DNA of 5,926 bases from an uncultured Clostridia bacterium (GCA_944384865.1 CALWVC010000091.1:1-5926), one strand, 5' to 3'; counted from the stretch's first letter, positions 1 through 5,926 are shown. Notes: generated from the sequence alone by a model not told the origin. Numbers and translations are program-made.

Positions 1-207
1 TTATGCTCCGGTATCGGCGGGGGTGGTCGGCGCGTCGTTCGTTATATATACATTGTGAGAAACATCTAAAATAACATTGCGCTTGCTGAGACCGAAGTGC
101 ATCTTCAAAGCAGGTAAGAGTATTTTTCTATATGGAACGTCAAGAAGAAAAATAAATTTGGTATATAGGCCGTGATATATTAACCAAAATGTAGTATTAT
201 TTAACAT
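1..207. other. Left flank with no supported gene; GC-rich stub then AT-rich DNA
   Basis: This stretch holds no gene I can support. Its first 40 bases are GC-rich (27 of 40 by count), after which the sequence turns abruptly AT-rich up to the peptidase gene. The GC-rich stub could be the tail of a neighbouring gene. On the plus strand two frames close within it, at 56-58 and 67-69. On the minus strand an open frame runs from an ATG at 205-207 to a TAA at 1-3, but nothing like a ribosome binding site precedes it, its product (68 residues) resembles no family I recognise, and it would overlap the upstream signals of the peptidase gene. A weak AT inverted repeat lies at 121-129/146-154. I see no tRNA, riboswitch or mobile element signature. 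Confidence 0.5.
172..200 (+). promoter_or_regulatory. Weak sigma-A-like promoter candidate for the peptidase operon
   Basis: A TATTAT box (195-200, five of six consensus bases) lies 17 bases after GTGATA (172-177, four of six bases against TTGACA). If used, transcription would begin around 206-208, at or right beside the ribosome binding site, leaving an unusually short leader of about 16 bases. The region is AT-rich, so a chance match is quite possible and the real promoter may lie further upstream or outside the window. Confidence 0.25.
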
Positions 208-215
208 AAAGGAGG
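208..215 (+). promoter_or_regulatory. Strong ribosome binding site of the S8 peptidase gene
   Basis: AAAGGAGG matches the anti-Shine-Dalgarno core very well and ends seven bases before the ATG at 223. It fixes 223 as the start, which also places a normal signal peptide at the N-terminus. Confidence 0.9.
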
Positions 216-222
216 AGTAATA

Positions 223-2688
223 ATGAAGGGTAAACGAATTTTGAAATGTTTTACAATGTTATTGATCGTACTATGTGGATGTGGATCTGTTTTAACTTTT
301 GCGGAGGAGAATGTACAAAACAGTGCTGTTTGGGTAAATAAAATCACTAAGGAATTAAGCGATAAAATGCAAACTGCATCAGATGATGAAAAACTGTCAG
401 TATACATTTGGTATAAAGATATTAATTATGATTTGGTGGAAAATCAAGTGAAACAAGATACTGGGCTGACGATTGAATCTATTGATACACCCCTTGCTAT
501 GCCAGATGAAGAGTTATTGAATCATATTGTTACTTTGTCAGATGAATCTATAGAAGATAATATAACTGCCGAAGAAATTAAAAATCAGTTTGAACAATAT
601 ATAGAAAAAACTCGAGAGCAACGTTTAGTAGAACAACAAATGACAGACGTTTATATTGAAAATAGGCGTGCTGTTGCAAGACAAAAGTATATTGAAAAAA
701 GCAACGTTATTAAAGAACAACTTTCTATAAAAACAAGCGATATTTTATTTCAAAGTCAGTACGCGCCGACATTAGCATTGCAGATGACTAAAAATGAAAT
801 TGAAAAGGCAGCACATAATATATCTGTACAGGAAATTGGATATTATTATGAACCGGAGATTGTAGAATGTTCTGAACAATCCATGCAAAAGGCAACGCGC
901 CTGGATAAAGTGTATGAGACATTAGCTGCACTGGATGGTACAGGTGTCAAAGTGGGAGTTAGTGAAAGCGTGCCAGATCCCGATTTATATGATTATGTGA
1001 ATGTTGGAAATCTACAACCATTAGAGGATCCCAGTCATGTTCATAATACTATGAATGTATTATTATCTGTCGCGCCAAATTGTTCTGTATATGCTACCGG
1101 AACCTCTAATGAGAATATAGAACAAATGATTTCTATGGGTGTATCGGTTATTAATTTTAGTTGGGGATGTCGCGAATACGGTAGTTATAGTTATATAGAT
1201 AAATGGTTTGATCATTTAGTAACACAGCATGGGGTCATTTTAGTAGCTTCTAACGGGAACCATGCAAATGATGAATGGCGTTATACCATTGCGCCGGCAG
1301 CGGCATATAATGTGATTGCTGTAGGATATTTTGATGATAAGGGAACTGCAAGTTTTAGTGATGATGAGTTGGCTGCTAATAGTTGTTATGATAATGGTTT
1401 TAATTGCGCAAAACCTGACGTTATAGCACCTTGGACTGCGGGAGCGCTTGGAAGTAGTTCGTCATCACCGGCAGTTACAGGTATTGTGGCGTTATTATTG
1501 CAATTAAAACCTTCGTTGGCGGCTACGCCGCAGGTGATTAAAGCAATTTTACAGGCTTCGTGTCATCGGAAGGTTATTTCTAATCCTGTAGAGGTAATGA
1601 CAGATGGGTTAACGGAAAAGCAGGGAGCAGGTGCAGTTGATGCATATTGTGCAATCAGTATTATTGGGCGGCAACAGTATAAAGTTGGTACTGATGTATT
1701 CCAACCATCTCATGAATTTGGTTTTGTTGTTCCAAACTATGGTACAAATTATCTAAATATATCATTGTCTTGGCTACAGGAAAATTATTATTCAGACACA
1801 AATGCGAATCATACAGATCAACCTAGTGTTACTGTTGGGAATATCAATAATTTAGATTTGATTGTACGTGATCGTAATGGTAATATAATTAAAAGTTCTC
1901 AACTGAGTAATAGTTCTTCAGAGTTGGTTTATTTTAGCACTGAAGAGCCGTTTGGAGATTATAATATTGGTATAGGAAATTCGTCAAATTTAACCGAACC
2001 GGTTCGTTATGCAATTGCATGGAGCCGGGATAATGAAAGCTATCGTGCAATGCCAGATGAAACAGAAGAAGGAATTTATTATATTACTTCATGCAACAAT
2101 AAACAATATGTGAGTAATTCGGATGGAATAGTTGTTCAAAATATTTACACTGGTGGAGCAGAACAACGTTGGTTTTTGAGCAAGAATGCTTCTGGTACTT
2201 ATACTTTACAATCAGAGAGCTTATTAAATTCCGGTATGTTGGCACTGGGAACGCAAAAAAACAGTTATGCTTATAATGTGTCTGTATCTCAGACCGGTGA
2301 TAATGCGCTACAGCTGACTAGAAACTCAGATGGTAGTTATCGTATACAATGTAAAAGCAGTACGGGGACACAATGGTATAGTTTGGATGTAACAGGAGGC
2401 AGCAATGAAAGTAATATGCCGTTGCAGTGGTATACTATAAATAATTCAACGACCACAAATCAAAGGTGGATTTTAAAGAAGGTGTATTATAAGCACGGAG
2501 ATATTAATATGGACGGATTTATAAATAATAAGGATCTTGCGCGTTTGCGTTCTTATTTGGCGGATGACTATGGATACACAGCCGGGCAGGTATATTTGGC
2601 TGATGTGAATCTGGATGGTTTTATAAATAATAAAGATGTGAGTCGTTTAACACAGGCTTTAAATGATCCGGATGGATATCCTCTATAA
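223..2688 (+). CDS. Secreted S8 (subtilisin-fold) peptidase with ricin-type and dockerin domains
   Basis: An 821-residue exported peptidase. Residues 1-27 form a signal peptide (K/R-rich start, hydrophobic core, likely cleavage T-F-A|E-E); L-C-G-C at 17-20 also loosely resembles a lipobox. Residues 40-90 resemble the I9-type propeptide found before clostridial S8 domains (V-Y-I-W-Y-K-D-I), followed by a charged, probably helical stretch (about 100-170). The catalytic domain spans about 238-485. Aligned to subtilisin, the Asp position is Glu (E248 in VGVSESV), the His is H274 (HNTM), the oxyanion Asn is N346 (SNGN), and the nucleophile is S412 in a five-serine run before P416. A beta-sandwich (about 486-600) follows, then a ricin-type beta-trefoil (about 613-752, with Q-R-W at 648-650 and 747-749), then a type I dockerin (759-815) with two calcium loops (D760/N762/D764/N768/D771 and D794/N796/D798/N802/D805). 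It is probably cotranscribed with the next gene. The fold is clear; activity with Glu is inferred, and the substrate is unknown. The gene is markedly AT-rich. Confidence 0.9.
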   Translation: MKGKRILKCFTMLLIVLCGCGSVLTFAEENVQNSAVWVNKITKELSDKMQTASDDEKLSVYIWYKDINYDLVENQVKQDTGLTIESIDTPLAMPDEELLNHIVTLSDESIEDNITAEEIKNQFEQYIEKTREQRLVEQQMTDVYIENRRAVARQKYIEKSNVIKEQLSIKTSDILFQSQYAPTLALQMTKNEIEKAAHNISVQEIGYYYEPEIVECSEQSMQKATRLDKVYETLAALDGTGVKVGVSESVPDPDLYDYVNVGNLQPLEDPSHVHNTMNVLLSVAPNCSVYATGTSNENIEQMISMGVSVINFSWGCREYGSYSYIDKWFDHLVTQHGVILVASNGNHANDEWRYTIAPAAAYNVIAVGYFDDKGTASFSDDELAANSCYDNGFNCAKPDVIAPWTAGALGSSSSSPAVTGIVALLLQLKPSLAATPQVIKAILQASCHRKVISNPVEVMTDGLTEKQGAGAVDAYCAISIIGRQQYKVGTDVFQPSHEFGFVVPNYGTNYLNISLSWLQENYYSDTNANHTDQPSVTVGNINNLDLIVRDRNGNIIKSSQLSNSSSELVYFSTEEPFGDYNIGIGNSSNLTEPVRYAIAWSRDNESYRAMPDETEEGIYYITSCNNKQYVSNSDGIVVQNIYTGGAEQRWFLSKNASGTYTLQSESLLNSGMLALGTQKNSYAYNVSVSQTGDNALQLTRNSDGSYRIQCKSSTGTQWYSLDVTGGSNESNMPLQWYTINNSTTTNQRWILKKVYYKHGDINMDGFINNKDLARLRSYLADDYGYTAGQVYLADVNLDGFINNKDVSRLTQALNDPDGYPL
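2497..2667 (+). repeat. Type I dockerin duplication in the peptidase C-terminus
   Basis: Two EF-hand-like half-repeats start 34 residues apart (first Asp at residues 760 and 794). Both read D-x-N-x-D-G-F-I-N-N-K-D, so the calcium ligands are complete. The DNA of the two halves is also nearly the same around the I-N-N-K-D codons (about 2518-2536 and 2620-2638). Dockerins of this kind bind cohesin modules on scaffold proteins; no cohesin is present in the window. Confidence 0.85.
2524..2543 (+). repeat. 20-base exact repeat, copy 1 (dockerin of peptidase)
   Basis: These 20 bases, encoding N-N-K-D-L-A plus the first two bases of an Arg codon, are identical to 3613-3632 in the next gene, in the same reading frame. 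This is the best-conserved piece of the two dockerins and indicates shared ancestry or gene conversion of the docking module. Confidence 0.85.
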
Positions 2689-2720
2689 ACATTTATGGTT
2701 TTTAAAATTTACCACACACA

Positions 2721-2726
2721 AAGGAG
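2721..2726 (+). promoter_or_regulatory. Ribosome binding site deciding the start of the LRR-dockerin gene
   Basis: AAGGAG lies seven bases before the ATG at 2734. An in-frame ATG at 2695 is also open, but it has no such site and would put a polar, charged extension before the hydrophobic core of the signal peptide. The start at 2734 is therefore preferred. Confidence 0.88.
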
Positions 2727-2733
2727 AATCGGT

Positions 2734-3669
2734 ATGAAAAGGATTATTGTAATGCTGTTAGTGTTGGTTATATTGTTAGCGCCGGCTGGAGTGGTGGCGG
2801 AAGAAAGCACGTTACCGATGGGTAATGTAAAGGATTATTTGTGGGACGGCTCTGTGCCATTTCATACCATTGGCGAAGATGGAGAGCCTGAGATTGTTTA
2901 TTATCTGTCAGGCGGCGTGGTGATTTATACGTGGCTTGTCAGTCGTGAAAGCGATCGTCGGGATATTGTAATTCCGGCCGAAGTAGATGGCATGCCGGTT
3001 TCTCATGTTGCAATGGGTGCATTTGATCAAACAAACATACATTGGTATGGAGCGGAAGAACATGCTATGGACAGCGATCATCAATATATAGCAGCTGCGC
3101 CGGTAACAGTTACTTTTGCTGAAGGACTGACGCGAATCGGTGGCTTGGCATTTTGTATGTCGGTAGAAGAGGTAACGTTGCCAAGCACAGCAAAAACGTT
3201 GGACGCATATGCGTTCCACGGATGCAATAAACTGCGTGTGTTAAGGTTACCAGAAAATTTGGAAACGATTCAGACGCAGGCTCTCAGCAATACCGCGATT
3301 CCAACGCTGACTATTCCGGCAAGTGTCCAGTTGATTGAAGAGGATGCAGATGCGTTCGGCCAGATCTGGACGAAATTTTTAGGGAGAACTACTGAAATCA
3401 AAGATTCGGTGGGATCAGTGGTTTATGCCTATATCGACTCTACGGCAGAGAAGGCAGCGTTGGAACAGGGGGCCATTTTCATCCCGCTGGGCGATGCCAC
3501 AGATGATGGAAATGTGAACAACAAAGATTTTGCGAGAATCAAGGCGTATCTGGCGGACGATGCAGTGCAGCAGGAAATGGTTGCAGCGGATATAACCGGT
3601 GATGATCTGATCAATAATAAGGATCTTGCGCGCCTAAAGGCTTATCTTGCAGATGATATGATAGAATAA
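2734..3669 (+). CDS. Secreted BspA-like leucine-rich repeat protein with dockerin
   Basis: A 311-residue exported protein with no catalytic signature. Residues 1-22 are a typical signal peptide (MKR, a long Leu/Val/Ile core, cleavage at V-V-A|E-E). Residues about 75-208 carry BspA/LRR_5-type leucine-rich repeats, with recurrent pieces such as IVIPAEVDGMPVS, VTVTFAEGLTRIG, VTLPSTAKTLDAYAF and LRLPENLETI. Residues 225-250 form the usual capping or linker segment (Y-I-D-S-T-A-E-K-A-A-L-E-Q-G-A). A type I dockerin ends the protein (253-308): loop one is D254/T256/D258/N262/D265, loop two is D286/T288/D290/N294/D297. The second loop has Asp where the conserved Gly normally follows D5. LRR_5 proteins usually mediate adhesion or protein binding, so a binding or targeting role at the cell surface is inferred. 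It lies 45 bases after the peptidase gene with no terminator between them, which suggests an operon. Confidence 0.85.
   Translation: MKRIIVMLLVLVILLAPAGVVAEESTLPMGNVKDYLWDGSVPFHTIGEDGEPEIVYYLSGGVVIYTWLVSRESDRRDIVIPAEVDGMPVSHVAMGAFDQTNIHWYGAEEHAMDSDHQYIAAAPVTVTFAEGLTRIGGLAFCMSVEEVTLPSTAKTLDAYAFHGCNKLRVLRLPENLETIQTQALSNTAIPTLTIPASVQLIEEDADAFGQIWTKFLGRTTEIKDSVGSVVYAYIDSTAEKAALEQGAIFIPLGDATDDGNVNNKDFARIKAYLADDAVQQEMVAADITGDDLINNKDLARLKAYLADDMIE
3490..3657 (+). repeat. Type I dockerin duplication in the LRR protein C-terminus
   Basis: Two EF-hand-like half-repeats start 32 residues apart, each ending in N-N-K-D followed by F/L-A-R-I/L-K-A-Y-L-A-D-D. They closely match the first half-repeat of the upstream peptidase (L-A-R-L-R-S-Y-L-A-D-D). 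Recognition residues at loop positions 10 and 11 are N-K in both halves, as in the peptidase, pointing to a common cohesin partner. Confidence 0.82.
3613..3632 (+). repeat. 20-base exact repeat, copy 2 (dockerin of LRR protein)
   Basis: Identical to 2524-2543 over 20 bases in the same reading frame, within the second dockerin half of this gene. The surrounding bases differ mostly by synonymous or conservative changes. Confidence 0.85.
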
Positions 3670-3703
3670 TTTTTCAGAATTTTCTAAAGCATGCTCATTG
3701 TAG

Positions 3704-3748
3704 AAAAAAGCGCCCTGCTTTTGTTTCATCAAAAGCAGGGCCTTTTAA
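3704..3748. terminator. Bidirectional intrinsic terminator between convergent genes
   Basis: A perfect 11-base-pair stem (3712-3722 with 3731-3741, left arm GCCCTGCTTTT) closes an eight-base loop. On the plus strand it is followed by CTTTT; on the minus strand it is followed by GCTTTTTTCT. It lies 42 bases after the stop of the LRR gene and 36 bases after the stop of the minus-strand phosphorylase gene, so it can end transcription of both. The longer T-run favours the minus-strand direction. Confidence 0.88.
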
Positions 3749-3777
3749 CAGGCTGATTATAGTCGCGTTGTGCTGTT

Positions 3778-5926
3778 TTACATGATCACTTCAATAGTAT
3801 GGGTCTTGCCGTCGCCAAACAGCAAAACTGCATTGGTGTCGGTTTGTTCGCCGTCCAGCCACAGCTCCTTGACGCCACGCTGCGCGCCGGACTGGTTTTT
3901 GATAGTCAGCTGATAGGTATCGCCGCGGAACTTGCGGGTCATTGTGACCTGCTTCCAGTCTGCCGGAATACACGGATCGATGGTAAAGCCGTTATACCCG
4001 GGATGAAAGCCCAGCATATACTGCGTGATGGCGCGGAACATCCAGCCGGCGGTGCCGGTTACCCAGGCGAACAGCGTTTCGCCCTTGCGGGGATTATCCG
4101 GACCGAAATACATGTTGGTGACCACATAAGGTTCGCAGCCGGAATGGGCAGACGGGTTGGTTGCAGAGTCGGGTAAAATCTTGCAAATCGTTTCATAAGC
4201 TTTGTCGCCCCGGCCCTCCAGACAGTCGGCCACCACTTTAAAGGTGCCGCCGTGACAATAAGGCGTGCCGTTTTCCCAAATGCCGGGGATAAAGCTGGTC
4301 AGCCGCCCGATGCGGTTATTGAATTTGGTATAAGTGGGATACAAAGTCAACGGGCCGTAGTCGCTGTCGAGATAGGTATCTACTGCATGCAGACACTGCT
4401 GCCGGCGCTGTTGGTCCGCCACACCGGACAAAATCGCCCAGGTCTGGGAATTCAGATAGATCATGCCCTCTTTTTCGGTATGCGTGCCGACTTTTTCGTT
4501 ATAGTCATTGATGGCGGCCAGATACCACTGACCGTCCCACCCCTGTTCGTTGACCGCCTTTTTGATATCGCCGGCCCGGCTGAGCATCTCGGTATAAACC
4601 GATTCATCGTTTAATACGTTCAGTGCGATTTCTGCCATATTTTGCAGCGCATAATGCAGCGCAATGGAGGTCCACACCGATTCGCCCCTGCCCTGTAAGC
4701 CGGTCATGTTCAGCGAGTCGTTCCAGTCGCCGTCGCGGGATTTTACCAGCCCGTGTTCTCCCAGATCTTCGGATGCAAAACGTGCAGCCGTCAGCATATG
4801 CTCCCATACGGTATCTTCGCCTGCATCCAGATATTTAACCCGTTCGTTTAAAAATGCGGTATCGCCGGTTTCCTTGATATAGGCGTTGATCGTGGGCGCA
4901 ACCCAGGTGGGACCGTCAGAGTAGATATGATGATCCAACGGCAGCCAGCCCCGCACGCAGCGGCCGTCGCTGTACATATAAGTCAGGGTTTCCAGAATCT
5001 TTTCTTTGGCCAGCGCTGGGTTAAATGAAGCGACCGCCCAGGCGTCCTGCAGCTGGTCGCGGAACCCTTTTCCGGTATCCCGGCCGACCTCGGCGCACAG
5101 CTGTACCTGCTGTTTAAGCCAGTAATTGGCGAAGTTGTTGATTTTTTCGTCCGGTGTATCGATAAAAATATCCGCAGACATCGCGGCTTTGCCGTCTAAC
5201 AGCGCCTGATAATCCGACTCGATTTTTCCCGGGGCAAACAGCTTGCGGGAAAGCTGTTTGGCCGTATCCATCCCATCTACTGCGCCGATAATGACGTTGA
5301 AGCTGGCTGATGCGCCGGGGGCAAGCTCAAAATCATGCTGTAGCGCCCCGACCATCTGTTCACAGGCTGCCAGCGAGTTGGAAAGCTTGTCTGCCTGCAC
5401 GCCGTCGGGGGCAAAAATGCCGCCGTATACCCCTAAAAAGGCCCGCTTGCTGGTGTCGAACGCCACCGGCGCAAGATCAGAGGCCATAAAACCGTTAAAC
5501 CAGTCATGGGGGCGTTCCATCGCAAGGTTAAAACAGACAATCGAATGGGTGTCGGCGTCGTATTCACCGTGCACATAGGAATTATAATCGCTATAGCGCT
5601 GATATCCCTCCAGCTGGAACTCGGCAAAGGAATAAACTGAAACCGATTTTGCGCTGTTGGTTTGATTTTGCAGCGTAATGGTCCAGATTTCGCAGGGATC
5701 GGTGTGATTGACAAATACCCGCAGCGCCGCCTGAAGGCCATTGCAGCTGCTTGAGAGCAGACTGTAACCCAGCCCATGGGTGCAGCTGTAATCTGAAACC
5801 GGCGTTTTGACCGGATACCAGCCGGGATTAAACACTTTACCGGTAGATTTGTCTTTGATATAAAAATAACGGTTTCCGTCGCGGATGACCGAACAGCGCC
5901 CTTTGCCGTCCGGATCAATATAAGCC
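3778..5926 (-). CDS. GH94 (former GT36) family phosphorylase-like enzyme, N-terminus outside window
   Basis: The frame is open from the stop at 3778-3780 to the right edge, giving 715 visible residues. The GTG at 5833-5835 is internal: upstream codons encode R-Y-F-Y-I-K-D-K-S-T-G-K, typical of the N-terminal beta-sandwich of this family. Family proteins are about 800 residues, so roughly 50-100 are missing. GH94 enzymes split beta-glycosides with phosphate, giving a sugar 1-phosphate, usually in the cytoplasm. Numbered from that GTG: the N-terminal sandwich spans about 1-200, the (alpha/alpha)6 barrel about 230-610, and a C-terminal beta domain follows. G-F-R-D (257-260) matches the R-D pair binding the glycosyl unit. 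D-W-N-D (370-373) holds the general acid, D373 (codon 4717-4719). G-T-A-G-W (594-598) and D-P-C-I-P (620-624) are family hallmarks. SDGPTW (306-311) replaces the usual SDDxLW. The substrate cannot be assigned. The gene is GC-rich and faces the operon. Confidence 0.88.
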   Translation of the reverse strand, partial: AYIDPDGKGRCSVIRDGNRYFYIKDKSTGKVFNPGWYPVKTPVSDYSCTHGLGYSLLSSSCNGLQAALRVFVNHTDPCEIWTITLQNQTNSAKSVSVYSFAEFQLEGYQRYSDYNSYVHGEYDADTHSIVCFNLAMERPHDWFNGFMASDLAPVAFDTSKRAFLGVYGGIFAPDGVQADKLSNSLAACEQMVGALQHDFELAPGASASFNVIIGAVDGMDTAKQLSRKLFAPGKIESDYQALLDGKAAMSADIFIDTPDEKINNFANYWLKQQVQLCAEVGRDTGKGFRDQLQDAWAVASFNPALAKEKILETLTYMYSDGRCVRGWLPLDHHIYSDGPTWVAPTINAYIKETGDTAFLNERVKYLDAGEDTVWEHMLTAARFASEDLGEHGLVKSRDGDWNDSLNMTGLQGRGESVWTSIALHYALQNMAEIALNVLNDESVYTEMLSRAGDIKKAVNEQGWDGQWYLAAINDYNEKVGTHTEKEGMIYLNSQTWAILSGVADQQRRQQCLHAVDTYLDSDYGPLTLYPTYTKFNNRIGRLTSFIPGIWENGTPYCHGGTFKVVADCLEGRGDKAYETICKILPDSATNPSAHSGCEPYVVTNMYFGPDNPRKGETLFAWVTGTAGWMFRAITQYMLGFHPGYNGFTIDPCIPADWKQVTMTRKFRGDTYQLTIKNQSGAQRGVKELWLDGEQTDTNAVLLFGDGKTHTIEVIM

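Noticed and set aside
121..154. Nine-base AT inverted repeat (121-129/146-154) upstream of the peptidase
   Set aside because: The stem is almost all A-T with a 16-base loop and no T-run after it, so it is easily chance in AT-rich DNA.
1..207. Minus-strand open frame of 68 codons, from ATG at 205-207 to TAA at 1-3
   Set aside because: The bases before its ATG are pyrimidine-rich (the complement of the peptidase ribosome binding site), no family resemblance is seen, and it would start 15 bases from the divergent peptidase start.
2695..2733. Upstream in-frame ATG for the LRR-dockerin protein
   Set aside because: It has no ribosome binding site and adds 13 polar or charged residues before a clean signal peptide. 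The ATG at 2734 has AAGGAG at good spacing.
2908..3219. Minus-strand open frame of 103 codons within the LRR gene
   Set aside because: It is antisense to a well-supported secreted protein, and its translation has Cys/Arg/Tyr-rich composition unlike a real domain.
3680..3707. Seven-base inverted repeat TTTTCTA/TAGAAAA just before the terminator
   Set aside because: It is a weak stem overlapping the A-run next to the real terminator hairpin. An alternative antiterminator is imaginable but unsupported.
3799..5578. Several plus-strand open frames of 70-125 codons across the GH94 gene
   Set aside because: They lie antisense to a clear GC-rich coding gene, show no family resemblance and lack convincing ribosome binding sites. 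They are side effects of GC-biased codon use.
5833..5835. GTG as the start of the GH94 gene
   Set aside because: The frame stays open to the window edge and the upstream codons encode family-typical N-terminal sequence, so the true start lies beyond 5926.
1..5926. CRISPR arrays, tRNA or rRNA genes, insertion sequences, attachment sites
   Set aside because: I found no regularly spaced repeats, cloverleaf-like genes, transposase-like proteins or terminal inverted repeats when reading the window.

Overview
The window reads as part of a gut-type anaerobic Firmicute (Clostridia, probably an Oscillospirales/Ruminococcaceae relative). This is inferred from protein style only: strong AGGAGG ribosome binding sites, two secreted proteins ending in type I dockerin repeats, a BspA-type leucine-rich repeat protein, and a GH94-type sugar phosphorylase. 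No species marker is present.

Layout. Positions 1-222 are a non-coding left flank: a GC-rich stub of about 40 bases, then AT-rich DNA leading to a weak promoter candidate and a strong ribosome binding site. Positions 223-2688 (+) encode a large secreted subtilisin-fold (S8) peptidase made of signal peptide, I9-like propeptide region, charged helical stretch, catalytic domain, beta-sandwich, ricin-type beta-trefoil and dockerin. After only 45 bases, 2734-3669 (+) encodes a secreted BspA-like leucine-rich repeat protein, also ending in a dockerin. The two probably form one operon. Positions 3670-3777 are a convergent intergenic region with a strong hairpin usable as a terminator in both directions. 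From 3778 to the right edge (-) lies a GH94 (former GT36) phosphorylase whose N-terminus is outside the window.

How the genes may work together. The peptidase and the leucine-rich repeat protein are exported, and all four of their dockerin half-repeats carry the same N-N-K-D end to the calcium loop. They share a 20-base exact match in that region. This suggests both dock onto the same cohesin-bearing scaffold, so that proteolysis, lectin-type glycan binding and leucine-rich repeat binding would act side by side at the cell surface. No cohesin is visible here. The GH94 enzyme is on the opposite strand, more GC-rich, and probably cytoplasmic; nothing in the sequence ties it to the operon beyond adjacency.

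The most notable point is the peptidase active site. The usual catalytic Asp of S8 enzymes is replaced by Glu (E248), while His (H274), the oxyanion Asn (N346) and Ser (S412) are recognisable. The gene is also much more AT-rich than the phosphorylase gene, giving the window a mosaic composition.
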